Below are positions 32,694-40,348 of a DNA stretch of 64,000 nt, one piece after another. The notes under the pieces are model-generated. The model was not told the origin of the DNA. It saw only the letters and a list, made by a program, of their open reading frames with translations, and ran no database searches. The DNA is from Streptomyces sp. NBC_01335 (GTDB lineage: Bacteria > Actinomycetota > Actinomycetes > Streptomycetales > Streptomycetaceae). Each line of letters opens with the position of its first letter. Positions within the stretch are counted from its first letter, which is position 1. The stretch is taken from positions 3,129,001 to 3,193,000 of the forward strand of contig NZ_CP108370.1 in NCBI RefSeq assembly GCF_035953295.1. Reading direction: 5' to 3'. The position numbers and the translations under genes were made by a program.

Positions 32694-33920
32694 ATGAGCG
32701 CTGCAACTTCTCCGTCCGAACGCCGGGTCTCCGTCCGCGTCGGCGCGATCTCCGAGTCCGCCACCCTCGCCGTCGACGCCAAGGCGAAGGCACTCAAGGC
32801 CGCCGGCCGTCCGGTGATCGGGTTCGGTGCCGGTGAGCCCGACTTCCCGACGCCCGACTACATCGTCGAGGCCGCGATCGAGGCGTGCCGCAACCCCAAG
32901 TACCACCGCTACACCCCGGCGGGCGGGCTGCCGGAGCTCAAGGCGGCGATCGCGGCGAAGACGCTGCGCGACTCCGGCTACGAGGTCGACGCCTCGCAGG
33001 TCCTGGTGACCAACGGCGGCAAGCAGGCCATCTACGAGGCCTTCGCCGCGGTCCTCGACCCGGGCGACGAGGTCATCGTCCCGGCTCCGTACTGGACCAC
33101 CTACCCGGAGTCGATCCGGCTGGCCGGCGGTGTGCCGGTGGACGTGGTGGCCGACGAGACCACCGGGTACAAGGTGACCGTCGAGCAGTTGGAGGCCGCC
33201 CGGACGGAGCGGACGAAGGTCGTCCTGTTCGTCTCGCCGTCCAACCCGACCGGCGCGGTGTACACCGAGGCCGAGGCCGAGGCGATCGGCCGCTGGGCCG
33301 TCGAGCACGGGCTGTGGGTGCTGACCGACGAGATCTACGAGCACCTCGTCTACGGCGACGCCGAGTTCACCTCGCTGCCGGCGCTCCTGCCGGAGCTGCG
33401 GGACAAGTGCATCGTGGTCAACGGTGTCGCCAAGACGTACGCGATGACCGGCTGGCGGGTGGGGTGGATCGTCGGCCCGAAGGACATCGTGAAGGCCGCG
33501 ACCAACCTCCAGTCGCACGCCACCTCGAACGTCTCCAACGTCGCCCAGGCCGCGGCGCTGGCCGCCGTCTCCGGGCCGCTGGACGCGGTCGCCGAGATGC
33601 GGACCGCCTTCGACCGCCGGCGCAGGACGATCGTGCGGATGCTCAACGAGATCGACGGGGTCCTCTGCCCCGAGCCCGAGGGCGCGTTCTACGCGTACCC
33701 CTCGGTGAAGGCCCTGCTCGGCAAGGAGATCCGCGGCCGGCGCCCGGCGAGCTCGGTCGAGCTGGCGGCGCTCATCCTGGACGAGGCCGAGGTCGCCGTC
33801 GTACCGGGTGAGGCCTTCGGTACGCCGGGTTACCTCCGGCTCTCCTACGCGCTGGGCGACGACGACCTGGTCGAGGGCGTCTCGCGGGTCCAGAAGCTGC
33901 TCGGCGAGGCGCGCGACTGA
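32694..33920 (+). CDS. aspC: Aspartate aminotransferase-type PLP enzyme (class I)
   Basis: A 408-residue fold-type I aminotransferase. It has [15 protein letters not shown] (substrate loop), [39 protein letters not shown] (PLP-binding Asn), DEIYEHLVY, and the lysine loop [15 protein letters not shown] with K247 as the predicted Schiff-base lysine; the substrate arginine sits in LRLSYAL. Aspartate is the most likely amino donor, but a prephenate or broader specificity cannot be excluded. It is divergent from the tRNA-Trp-secE unit and is followed by a U-tract terminator. Confidence 0.92.
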   Translation: MSAATSPSERRVSVRVGAISESATLAVDAKAKALKAAGRPVIGFGAGEPDFPTPDYIVEAAIEACRNPKYHRYTPAGGLPELKAAIAAKTLRDSGYEVDASQVLVTNGGKQAIYEAFAAVLDPGDEVIVPAPYWTTYPESIRLAGGVPVDVVADETTGYKVTVEQLEAARTERTKVVLFVSPSNPTGAVYTEAEAEAIGRWAVEHGLWVLTDEIYEHLVYGDAEFTSLPALLPELRDKCIVVNGVAKTYAMTGWRVGWIVGPKDIVKAATNLQSHATSNVSNVAQAAALAAVSGPLDAVAEMRTAFDRRRRTIVRMLNEIDGVLCPEPEGAFYAYPSVKALLGKEIRGRRPASSVELAALILDEAEVAVVPGEAFGTPGYLRLSYALGDDDLVEGVSRVQKLLGEARD

Positions 33921-33943
33921 CCTCGCGCCGAACGCCGGAGGGT

Positions 33944-33989
33944 GCCCCCGGGCCGCGGACTTCATGTCCCGGTCCGGGGGCGCTTTTTT
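33944..33989 (+). terminator. Rho-independent terminator after the aminotransferase
   Basis: A GCCCCCGGGCC arm pairs with GGTCCGGGGGC and is followed by six T (33984-33989). It lies 24 bp after the stop. Confidence 0.92.
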
Positions 33990-34056
33990 GTTCGCCCCCC
34001 TCCTCGAAAGAGGAAGCGGCTTCCGCTCCGGGGCGCGGGTGCGGCAGGATCTTCCA

Positions 34057-35079
34057 ATGGAGCGTGATGTACGTCTGTTGCCCAAGGCCCACCTGCACCT
34101 GCACTTCACGGGGTCGATGCGGCCCACCACCCTGCTCGAACTCGCCGACAAGTACGGCGTGCGCCTGCCCGAGGCCCTCACCGGCGGTGAACCCCCCGAA
34201 CTGCGGGCGACCGACGAACGGGGCTGGTTCCGCTTCCAGCGGCTCTACGACATCGCCCGGTCCTGCCTGCGGGAGCCGGAGGACATCCAGCGCCTGGTGC
34301 GGGAGACCGCGCAGGAGGACGTCGCGGACGGTTCCGGCTGGCTGGAGATCCAGGTCGACCCCACCTCGTACGCGCCGCTGCTCGGCGGGCTGATCCCGGC
34401 GATCGAGATCATCCTGGACGCCGTGGACAGCGCCTCCCGGGAGACCGGGCTGGGGATGCGGGTGGTGATCGCGGCGAACCGGATGAAGCACCCGCTGGAC
34501 GCCCGCACGCTGGCCCGCCTCGCGGTGCGGTACGCGGACCGGGGGGTCGTCGGGTTCGGGCTCTCCAACGACGAGCGCCGGGGCATGGCCCGGGACTTCG
34601 ACCGGGCCTTCGCCATCGCCCGCGAGGGCGGGCTGATCGCCGCCCCGCACGGCGGTGAGCTGGCCGGTCCCTCCAGCGTCCGGGACTGCCTGGACGACCT
34701 GGACGCGTACCGGATCGGGCACGGGGTGCGGGCCGCCGAGGATCCCCGGCTGATGCGGAGGCTGGCGGAGCGCGGGATCACCTGCGAGGTCTGCCCGGCG
34801 TCCAACGTGGCGCTGGGGGTCTACGAGAAGCCCGGCGACGTGCCGCTGCGGGCCCTGTTCGAGGCGGGGGTGCCGATGGCGCTCGGCGCGGACGACCCGC
34901 TGCTCTTCGGCGCCCGGCTGGCGGACCAGTACGACCTGGTGCGCAAGCACCACGCCTTCAGCGACGAGGAGCTGGCGGAACTCGCCCGGCAGTCGGTGCG
35001 CGGCTCGGTGGCACCCGAGGACGTGCGGCGCGGGCTGCTGGACGGGATCGACGGCTGGCTGGCCGCTCCGGCCGCCTGA
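34057..35079 (+). CDS. Adenosine deaminase-family hydrolase
   Basis: A 340-residue amidohydrolase of the adenosine/adenine deaminase family. The zinc ligands are in KAHLHLHFTGSM (H14, H16). Further on are AAPHGGEL (the HxGE catalytic pair), YRIGHGVR, CEVCPASNVALG and the terminal LGADDPLLF aspartate pair. It deaminates a purine nucleoside or base, most simply adenosine to inosine for salvage. Compared with the usual HAGE motif, Gly replaces Ala. ATG 34057 follows a weak AGGA. It is convergent with murB, only 18 bp away. Confidence 0.85.
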   Translation: MERDVRLLPKAHLHLHFTGSMRPTTLLELADKYGVRLPEALTGGEPPELRATDERGWFRFQRLYDIARSCLREPEDIQRLVRETAQEDVADGSGWLEIQVDPTSYAPLLGGLIPAIEIILDAVDSASRETGLGMRVVIAANRMKHPLDARTLARLAVRYADRGVVGFGLSNDERRGMARDFDRAFAIAREGGLIAAPHGGELAGPSSVRDCLDDLDAYRIGHGVRAAEDPRLMRRLAERGITCEVCPASNVALGVYEKPGDVPLRALFEAGVPMALGADDPLLFGARLADQYDLVRKHHAFSDEELAELARQSVRGSVAPEDVRRGLLDGIDGWLAAPAA

Positions 35080-35097
35080 GCGGCTCGCGGGGCCTCC

Positions 35098-36153
35098 TCA
35101 GAGGCTGACGCCGACCGTCACCGGTTCGTTGACGAGGGTCACGCCGAACGCCTCGCGGACCCCGGCCACGACCTCGCGGGCGAGGGCGAGCAGGTCCTCG
35201 GTGGTGGCCTCGCCCCGGTTGGTGAGGGCGAGGGTGTGCTTGGTGGAGATGCGGGCGGGGCCGGTGCCGTACCCCTTGGTGAAACCGGCCTTGTCGATCA
35301 GCCAGGCGGCCGAGGTCTTGGTCCGCCCGTCCCCCGCCGGGTAGGCGGGCGGGGCGGTGTCGGGGCCCAGGCGTTCGGCGGCGCGGGCGAGGAGCTCCGC
35401 GTACTGCCGCTCGTCGAGCTCCGGGTTGGTGAAGAAGGAGCCGGCGGACCAGGTGTCGTGGTCCTCGGGGTCCAGCACCATGCCCTTGCCCGCGCGCAGC
35501 GCGAGGACGGTCTCCCGGGCGGCGGCGGCCGGGACCCGGTCGCCGGGCCCGACGCCGAGGGTGCGGGCCATCTCCGCGTACTTGACGGGCGCCGACAGTC
35601 CTCCCGCGTCCTCCAGCTCGAAGCGGACGCGCAGGACGACGTACCGGCCGGGGTGGTGCTTGAAGGTGCTGTGCCGGTAGGAGAAACCGCACGCGGCGTT
35701 GGAGAGGGTGACCGTCTCCCCCGAGCGCCGGTCGTAGGCGACGACCTCGCTGATGGTGGCGGCGACCTCCTGGCCGTACGCCCCCACGTTCTGGATCGGC
35801 GTGGCACCGGCGGAGCCGGGGATTCCGGCGAGGCACTCGATGCCCGCGAGCCCGGCTTCGACGGTACGGGCGACGGCGTCGGTCCAGACCTCGCCGGCCG
35901 CGAGTTCGAGGCGGGTGCCGGTGAGCTCGAAGCCGGTGGTGGCGATGCGCAGGGCGGTGCCGTCGAAGCCCTTGTCGCCGATGACCAGGTTGGAGCCGCC
36001 GCCGACGATCAGCAGCGGGGTGCCCGCGTCGTCGGCCTCGCGGACGGCAGCGATCACCTCGGCGTCGGTCGTCGCGGTGACGAGCCGGGTGGCCGGGCCG
36101 CCGAGCCGGAAGGTGGTCAGGGGGGCGAGGGGGGCGTCGTGGAGTACCTGCAC
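35098..36153 (-). CDS. murB: UDP-N-acetylenolpyruvoylglucosamine reductase
   Basis: A 351-residue FAD enzyme reducing UDP-GlcNAc-enolpyruvate to UDP-MurNAc in peptidoglycan synthesis. It has LTTFRLGGPATRLV, LIVGGGSNLVIGD (FAD-binding loop), GIECLAGIPGSAGATPIQNVG and YRHSTFK. Next is AGSFFTNPEL with the catalytic serine position, and SAAWLIDKAGFTKG. GTG 36153 has no ribosome binding site, but TACTCT lies 6 bp upstream, so the mRNA is probably leaderless. Length fits the type I enzyme. Confidence 0.95.
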   Translation of the reverse strand: MQVLHDAPLAPLTTFRLGGPATRLVTATTDAEVIAAVREADDAGTPLLIVGGGSNLVIGDKGFDGTALRIATTGFELTGTRLELAAGEVWTDAVARTVEAGLAGIECLAGIPGSAGATPIQNVGAYGQEVAATISEVVAYDRRSGETVTLSNAACGFSYRHSTFKHHPGRYVVLRVRFELEDAGGLSAPVKYAEMARTLGVGPGDRVPAAAARETVLALRAGKGMVLDPEDHDTWSAGSFFTNPELDERQYAELLARAAERLGPDTAPPAYPAGDGRTKTSAAWLIDKAGFTKGYGTGPARISTKHTLALTNRGEATTEDLLALAREVVAGVREAFGVTLVNEPVTVGVSL

Positions 36154-36159
36154 GGGACC

Positions 36160-36165
36160 AGAGTA
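36160..36165 (-). promoter_or_regulatory. Candidate -10 of a leaderless murB mRNA
   Basis: TACTCT on the minus strand ends 6 bp before the murB GTG, which lacks a Shine-Dalgarno. No convincing -35 is seen because a large hairpin occupies that space. Confidence 0.4.
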
Positions 36166-36225
36166 CGGGCCCCGGTCCCGCCCGCCCCGACGCTCGGTCG
36201 GGGTCGGCGGGACCGGGGCCCGTAC
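36163..36225 (-). terminator. 63-nt long hairpin between the MFS gene and murB
   Basis: A perfect 20-bp inverted repeat (36163-36182 with 36206-36225) encloses another GC stem. It lies 17 bp after the MFS stop and most likely terminates that transcript. Its far arm overlaps the putative murB -10. Confidence 0.8.
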
Positions 36226-36242
36226 GGCGACCGGGACGGCTC

Positions 36243-37682
36243 TCAGGCCGGGACGCGGACGGCCGGGGTGGCGGACTCGGCCTCCGGCACCGGCGCGCCG
36301 GTGCGGCGGCCCGGCACCAGCAGGGCGACCAGCGCGGCGAGCGCCACCACGCCGGCCCCGATCCAGACCGCGGGCACGGTCCCGTCGGTGAACTGCTGCG
36401 GGGAGCCGAAGCCGCCCCGCGCGGAGAAGACGGAGGCCAGCACGGCGACCCCGAGGGCGCCGCCGACCTCGCGCAGCGCGTTGTTGGCGCCGGAGGCGAT
36501 GCCCTGCTCGCCGGGCCGGACGCTCGACATGACGAGTCCGGAGGCGGGGGCGAAGTACATCGCCATGCCGACGCCACCGATGATCAGGCCGGGCAGCTGG
36601 GCGGTGTAGGCGACGTCGGGGCTGAGCACCCGGGCGAAGAGCGCGAGGCCCACCGCCTGGAGCGCGAGGCCGGTGACGACGATGGGGCGGCCGCCGAACC
36701 GGTCGCTGAGGTAGCCGGCGACCGGCGCGACCAGGATCGGCATACCGGTCCAGGGCAGCATCCGGAGTCCGGCCTCGGTGGGCGAGTAGCCGAGGGCGCT
36801 CTGCAGGAACTGGCTGAGCAGGAAGATCGAGCCGAACATCCCGAGGAACATCAGCAGGCTCGCGATGTTGATGCCGAAGAAGGCCCGGCTGCGGAAGAGC
36901 CGCATGGGGAGCATCGGGCGCTTCGCCCGGAAGCCGTGGACGACGAAGCCGGCCAGGAGCGCGCTTCCGGCGATCAGACCGGTGAGGACGGGCGCGCTGG
37001 TCCAGCCATCGGAGTTGGCGCTGACGAGGGCGTACACGATCCCGAAGAGGCCGGAGCTGACCAGCAGGGTGCCCGGGACGTCGAGCCGGGCGTCGGGGGC
37101 GTACGACTCCGTCAGCCGCAGCCGGGCCAGCGGCAGCAGGACGAGGCCCACGGGCACGTTGAGCCAGAAGATCCACTGCCAGGAGATGTGCTCGGTGATG
37201 CTGCCGCCGATCAGCGGGCCGCTCGCCACGGCGAGGCCGGTGACCGCGCTGTAGATGCCGAGCACCGCGCCCCGGCGCGCGGCCGGGACGGCGGCCGTGA
37301 GCAGCGTGAGGGTGAGCGGCATCATGATCGCGGCGCCGACGCCCTGGACCGCCCGGAAGGCGATGAGTTCGCCGATGCCGGGCGAGAGGGCCGCCGCGGC
37401 GGAGGCGCCGGTGAAGACGGAGAGTCCGATGAGGAAGAGCCGGCGGCGGCCGAACCGGTCGCCCAGGGCCGCGCCCATCATCAGGAGGACGGCGAAGGTG
37501 AGCGTGTAGGCGTTCACCGTCCATTCGAGCTCCTTCAGCCCGCCGCCGAGGCTCACGCGGATGGACGGCAGGGCCGTGGTCACGACGAGGTTGTCGAGCG
37601 CCGCCATGAAGCTGGCGACGCTGGTGACGACGAGAGCCCAGACGGCTCCGCCGCGCAGGGCTGTGGGTGTGGGCTGGTGCAT
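36243..37682 (-). CDS. MFS drug exporter, DHA2 (EmrB/QacA) type
   Basis: A 479-residue integral membrane protein with 14 predicted helices. Typical motifs are MAALDNLVVTTALPSI (DHA2 motif D1), MGAALGDRFGRRRLFLIG (motif A), FRAVQGVGAAIMMP (motif B) and GIYSAVTGLAVASGPLIGG (motif C, antiporter). It should expel hydrophobic compounds with proton exchange; the substrate is unknown. ATG 37682 has GGGGGGA in front. A palindrome at 37709-37724 resembles the one before the upstream tetR-like gene, so the exporter is probably repressed by that TetR. Confidence 0.92.
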   Translation of the reverse strand: MHQPTPTALRGGAVWALVVTSVASFMAALDNLVVTTALPSIRVSLGGGLKELEWTVNAYTLTFAVLLMMGAALGDRFGRRRLFLIGLSVFTGASAAAALSPGIGELIAFRAVQGVGAAIMMPLTLTLLTAAVPAARRGAVLGIYSAVTGLAVASGPLIGGSITEHISWQWIFWLNVPVGLVLLPLARLRLTESYAPDARLDVPGTLLVSSGLFGIVYALVSANSDGWTSAPVLTGLIAGSALLAGFVVHGFRAKRPMLPMRLFRSRAFFGINIASLLMFLGMFGSIFLLSQFLQSALGYSPTEAGLRMLPWTGMPILVAPVAGYLSDRFGGRPIVVTGLALQAVGLALFARVLSPDVAYTAQLPGLIIGGVGMAMYFAPASGLVMSSVRPGEQGIASGANNALREVGGALGVAVLASVFSARGGFGSPQQFTDGTVPAVWIGAGVVALAALVALLVPGRRTGAPVPEAESATPAVRVPA

Positions 37683-37708
37683 GGTTCCCCCCTGATGATG
37701 AGCGATTA

Positions 37709-37724
37709 GTTATTGATGACTAAC
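37709..37724. promoter_or_regulatory. TetR operator candidate before the MFS gene
   Basis: GTTATTGATGACTAAC is an imperfect palindrome with GTTA/TAAC ends. It shares GTTATTG and ACTAAC with the site before the TetR gene. Confidence 0.65.
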
Positions 37725-37788
37725 TTCTGCGGGCAGAGAACGGGGCACCCTCCGAACGCGGCGTTCGGCGGGCCCGGTGACGCTGTTC

Positions 37789-38415
37789 TCAGTCGGGGAC
37801 CGGACCGGAGCCGGAGCCCGGGACGGGCCTGGGACCGAGGGGCTCGGGCCCGGCTTTCTCGCCCCCGCCGGACATCGGGCGGGCGGTGTCCCAGAAACAC
37901 GACCAGACCCGGTGGCCGGCCGGGAAGCCGAGCGAGGTGAGGGTGTTGATGAGCATGCCGTGGGCGAAGTAGTTCTTGGTCTCCTCGCCGTCGGCACCGA
38001 GCGCGAGGTGGACCTCGTCCCACATCCGCTCCCAGCAGGCCCGCACCGAGTCGCCGAACTCGTGGTCGCCGGACGCCTCGGCCGCCGCGACGGCCGCGTA
38101 CGTCTGCATCTGCATGAGCAGCTTGTCGGGGTCGTCGGCGATCAGCCGTCCGTACGCCGCGGCCATGCACTGGGCGGGATCCTCGGCGTCACCCGCCTTC
38201 ACGAGGATGCTCATGGTGTCCGAGAGGCAGCGTTCGGCGGCGGCGAGGAACATCGCCTGCTTGCCGGGGAACAGGCGGAAGAGATACGGCTGCGAGACAC
38301 CGACGGCCCGCGCGATCGTCTCCGTGGAGGTCCCGTCGTACCCGCCGCGGGCGAACGCGGTGATCGCCGCGTGGATGACGCTCTCGCGCCGCTCGTCCGC
38401 ACTCATTCTCACCAT
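37789..38415 (-). CDS. TetR-family repressor
   Basis: A 208-residue regulator. The N-terminal helix-turn-helix is ESVIHAAITAFARGGYDGTS, then TETIARAVGVSQPYLFRLFP, the standard TetR recognition helix. The C-terminal ligand domain has AAYGRLIADDPDKLLMQMQ and a G/P-rich tail. It lies directly upstream of the exporter on the same strand, with an operator-like palindrome before each gene, so it very likely represses itself and the exporter. No good ribosome binding site precedes ATG 38415, but TAACTT lies six bases upstream, so a leaderless mRNA is possible; ATG 38406 is an alternative. Confidence 0.9.
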   Translation of the reverse strand: MVRMSADERRESVIHAAITAFARGGYDGTSTETIARAVGVSQPYLFRLFPGKQAMFLAAAERCLSDTMSILVKAGDAEDPAQCMAAAYGRLIADDPDKLLMQMQTYAAVAAAEASGDHEFGDSVRACWERMWDEVHLALGADGEETKNYFAHGMLINTLTSLGFPAGHRVWSCFWDTARPMSGGGEKAGPEPLGPRPVPGSGSGPVPD

Positions 38416-38423
38416 GGAGGTAA

Positions 38424-38443
38424 GTTATTGCTCAATCACTAAC
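38424..38443. promoter_or_regulatory. TetR operator candidate before the repressor gene
   Basis: A 20-bp imperfect palindrome beginning GTTATTG and ending CACTAAC overlaps the probable -10 of the repressor gene. It matches the site before the exporter. Confidence 0.65.
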
Positions 38444-38537
38444 TGCGTCAAGGGGTGAGCCGGGACACGCCGAAGGGGCACCCGCCGAAGCGGATGCCCC
38501 TTTCCGTGCGCCTGGCGGCGGCCCGTACGGGGTGGGC

Positions 38538-38966
38538 TCAGGCGAGGCGGACCACGGCGCGGGACATGCCCAGCACCTTCTGGCCGTCGCACATGGCGAC
38601 CAGATCGACCCGGACCTGGTTGTCGTCCAGCTTGGCGGCGACCTTGCCGCTGACCTCGATCAGCGCACCCTTGTCGTCGTTCGGCACGACCACCGGCTTG
38701 GTGAAGCGCACGCCGTACTCGACGACCGCACCCGGGTCGCCGGCCCAGTCCGTGACCACCCGGACCGCCTCGGCCATGGTGAACATGCCGTGCGCGATGA
38801 CGTCCGGGAGCCCGACCTCGACCGCGAACTTCTCGTTCCAGTGGATCGGGTTGAAGTCGCCGGACGCGCCCGCGTACCGCACCAGCGAGGCCCGGGTGAC
38901 CGGGAAGGAGCGGGACGGCAGCTCCGTACCGACCTCGACCGACTCGTAAGCGACCTTCGCCGACAT
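38538..38966 (-). CDS. MaoC/HadB-like hydratase/dehydratase subunit
   Basis: A 142-residue hot-dog-fold protein. It has YAGASGDFNPIHWNEKFA, the hydratase-2 motif with the catalytic Asp and His, then GLPDVIAHGMFTMAE and FTKPVVVPN. With its upstream neighbour it resembles mycobacterial HadA/HadB, which dehydrate 3-hydroxyacyl-ACP as a heterodimer; this is the catalytic-type partner. ATG 38966 overlaps the upstream stop (TGATG) and has GAGGAGG in front. The substrate in Streptomyces is not known. Gene order beside rpmG matches mycobacteria. Confidence 0.88.
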   Translation of the reverse strand: MSAKVAYESVEVGTELPSRSFPVTRASLVRYAGASGDFNPIHWNEKFAVEVGLPDVIAHGMFTMAEAVRVVTDWAGDPGAVVEYGVRFTKPVVVPNDDKGALIEVSGKVAAKLDDNQVRVDLVAMCDGQKVLGMSRAVVRLA

Positions 38967-39418
38967 CACGCCTCCTCGGCGGCTCGCGCCACCAGCTTCG
39001 TCCAGGCCGTCACGACGTGTGCGCCGGACTCGTCGTGGACCTCACCGCGGATGTCCAGGATGTCGTTCCCGGCCATCGACTTGATCCGCTCGATGGTCGA
39101 GGTGACCGTCAGCCGGTCCCCCGCCCGCACCGGGCGCGTGTAGGCGAACTTCTGGTCGCCGTGCACGACCCGGCTGTAGTCGAGCCCCAGCTGCGGGTCC
39201 TCGACGACCTGCCCGGCGGCCTTGAACGTGATGGAGAAGACGAAGGTGGGCGGCGCGATCACGTCCGGGTGACCGAGCGCACGGGCCGCCTCCGCGTCGA
39301 CGTACGCCGGATGGGTGTCACCCACCGCCTCGGCGAACTCGCGGATCTTCTCCCGGCCGACCTCGTACGCCGGGGTGGGCGGATAGGTCCGCCCCACGAA
39401 GGACTGGTCGAGCGCCAT
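38966..39418 (-). CDS. HadA-like dehydratase subunit (MaoC N-terminal type)
   Basis: A 150-residue hot-dog-fold protein of the FAS1-like/HadA dehydratase family. It starts MALDQSFVGRTYPP, then YEVGREKIREFAEAVGDTHP, VIAPPTFVFSITF, VVHGDQKFAYTRPVRAGD and SMAGNDILDIRGE. It lacks the full hydratase motif, so it is likely the substrate-binding partner of the next gene, which it overlaps. ATG 39418 has AGGAGG 10 bp upstream. Confidence 0.88.
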   Translation of the reverse strand: MALDQSFVGRTYPPTPAYEVGREKIREFAEAVGDTHPAYVDAEAARALGHPDVIAPPTFVFSITFKAAGQVVEDPQLGLDYSRVVHGDQKFAYTRPVRAGDRLTVTSTIERIKSMAGNDILDIRGEVHDESGAHVVTAWTKLVARAAEEA

Positions 39419-39541
39419 GAGCTCGCTACCTCCTGATGAAGTGAAAAAAGGGGTCGAGGGAAGTCGATGGAACCAACCCACGACCCCATACAACGACACG
39501 AGGCCGCCCCCAGTGGGGACGGCCTCGTGTACGAGCCTGTT

Positions 39542-39706
39542 TCAGCGCGTTTCGCGGTGCGCAGTGTGCGAGTTGCAGCGCGGGCAGTGCTTCTTCATCT
39601 CAAGACGGTCCGGGTTGTTACGCCGGTTCTTCTTGGTGATGTAGTTCCGCTCCTTGCACTCCACGCAGGCCAGCGTGATCTTCGGGCGGACGTCGGTGGC
39701 AGCCAC
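39542..39706 (-). CDS. rpmG: 50S ribosomal protein L33
   Basis: A 54-residue L33. GTG 39706 with AGGAG upstream gives [21 protein letters not shown]. The zinc-binding type is indicated by CVEC and CPRC. Basic [18 protein letters not shown] is typical. It precedes the two dehydratase genes, as in mycobacteria. Confidence 0.96.
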
Positions 39707-39795
39707 GTGAGTGCTCCTAAGACGGACGGATGGACGGATGAACGCATAAAAGAGTAGCCGATCGAAGGACCGACCCCACAATCGGCTACCGTTTG

Positions 39796-39868
39796 TAGCG
39801 GTGACCGGACTTGAACCGGTGACACAGCGATTATGAGCCGCTTGCTCTACCGACTGAGCTACACCGCT
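39796..39868 (-). tRNA. tRNA-Met (CAT), elongator type
   Basis: A 73-nt cloverleaf: acceptor AGCGGTG/CACCGCT, anticodon arm AGCGG-CTCATAA-TCGCT and T-arm ACCGG-TTCAAGT-CCGGT. A1:U72 pairing and no GGG/CCC anticodon stem argue against initiator. A tRNA-Ile with modified CAU is not excluded. Confidence 0.92.
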
Positions 39869-39883
39869 TTGATGAAAGGATCC

Positions 39884-39899
39884 CCCCGCCGAAGCGGGG
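39884..39899 (-). terminator. Small UUCG-loop hairpin between two tRNA genes
   Basis: CCCCGC-UUCG-GCGGGG on the minus strand, between tRNA-Thr and tRNA-Met. It may terminate, or more likely mark processing of a joint precursor. Confidence 0.5.
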
Positions 39900-39914
39900 T
39901 TTCCCGATCACCAG

Positions 39915-39987
39915 AGCCCCAATGCGGAATCGAACCGCAGACCTTCTCCTTACCATGGAGACGCTCTACCGACTGAGCTATTGGGGC
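39915..39987 (-). tRNA. tRNA-Thr (GGT)
   Basis: A 73-nt cloverleaf: acceptor GCCCCAA/TTGGGGC, anticodon arm TCTCC-ATGGTAA-GGAGA (GGT) and T-arm TGCGG-TTCGATT-CCGCA. It lies 46 bp upstream of tRNA-Met in the same orientation, probably in one transcript. Confidence 0.96.
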
Positions 39988-39998
39988 GAGCGAGGAAG

Positions 39999-40028
39999 AC
40001 ATTACACGGTTCTCCGCCGATCCCCCAA
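39999..40028 (-). promoter_or_regulatory. Candidate promoter of tRNA-Thr/tRNA-Met
   Basis: TTGGGG (40028-40023), 18 bp and TAATGT (40004-39999) on the minus strand lie 12 bp before tRNA-Thr. Confidence 0.45.
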
Positions 40029-40348
40029 ATCCGTTTCCGCGACCCCCCTCGGGGGCCCTCCCGGAGGCGCCCGCGAGGCCCCGTCAGGCCTCTGATCAGG
40101 GGCTGAACCCCGGGGCGCGGAACCACGGCCGCCCCACGGAACCCCTCCGTCCGGGGCGTCCCGCCACACCTCACCGGTATGACTATTTCGCTCCTCCCTG
40201 GGACAGGTCGGACTCCGCCCTAGGCTCGGGCCGGTTCGATCTTGAAAACGGCCGTTCCGGCGGCGCCCCGGCACCGTCCCGGCGGCCGCCGGGCCTGGCG
40301 GGACCACCATCCCTCAGTGGCGAGACCACCACCCCTCCCAGGAGCGCG
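40029..40348. other. Divergent intergenic region
   Basis: No gene is seen. The region is very GC-rich and holds several short inverted repeats around 40080-40110. An A/T-richer patch at 40178-40190 (ATGACTATTT) may belong to the amidohydrolase promoter. Confidence 0.35.

Noticed and set aside
36243-36577. Arginine-rich frames overlapping the exporter's end.
   Set aside because: They are out-of-frame readings of the MFS and murB genes.
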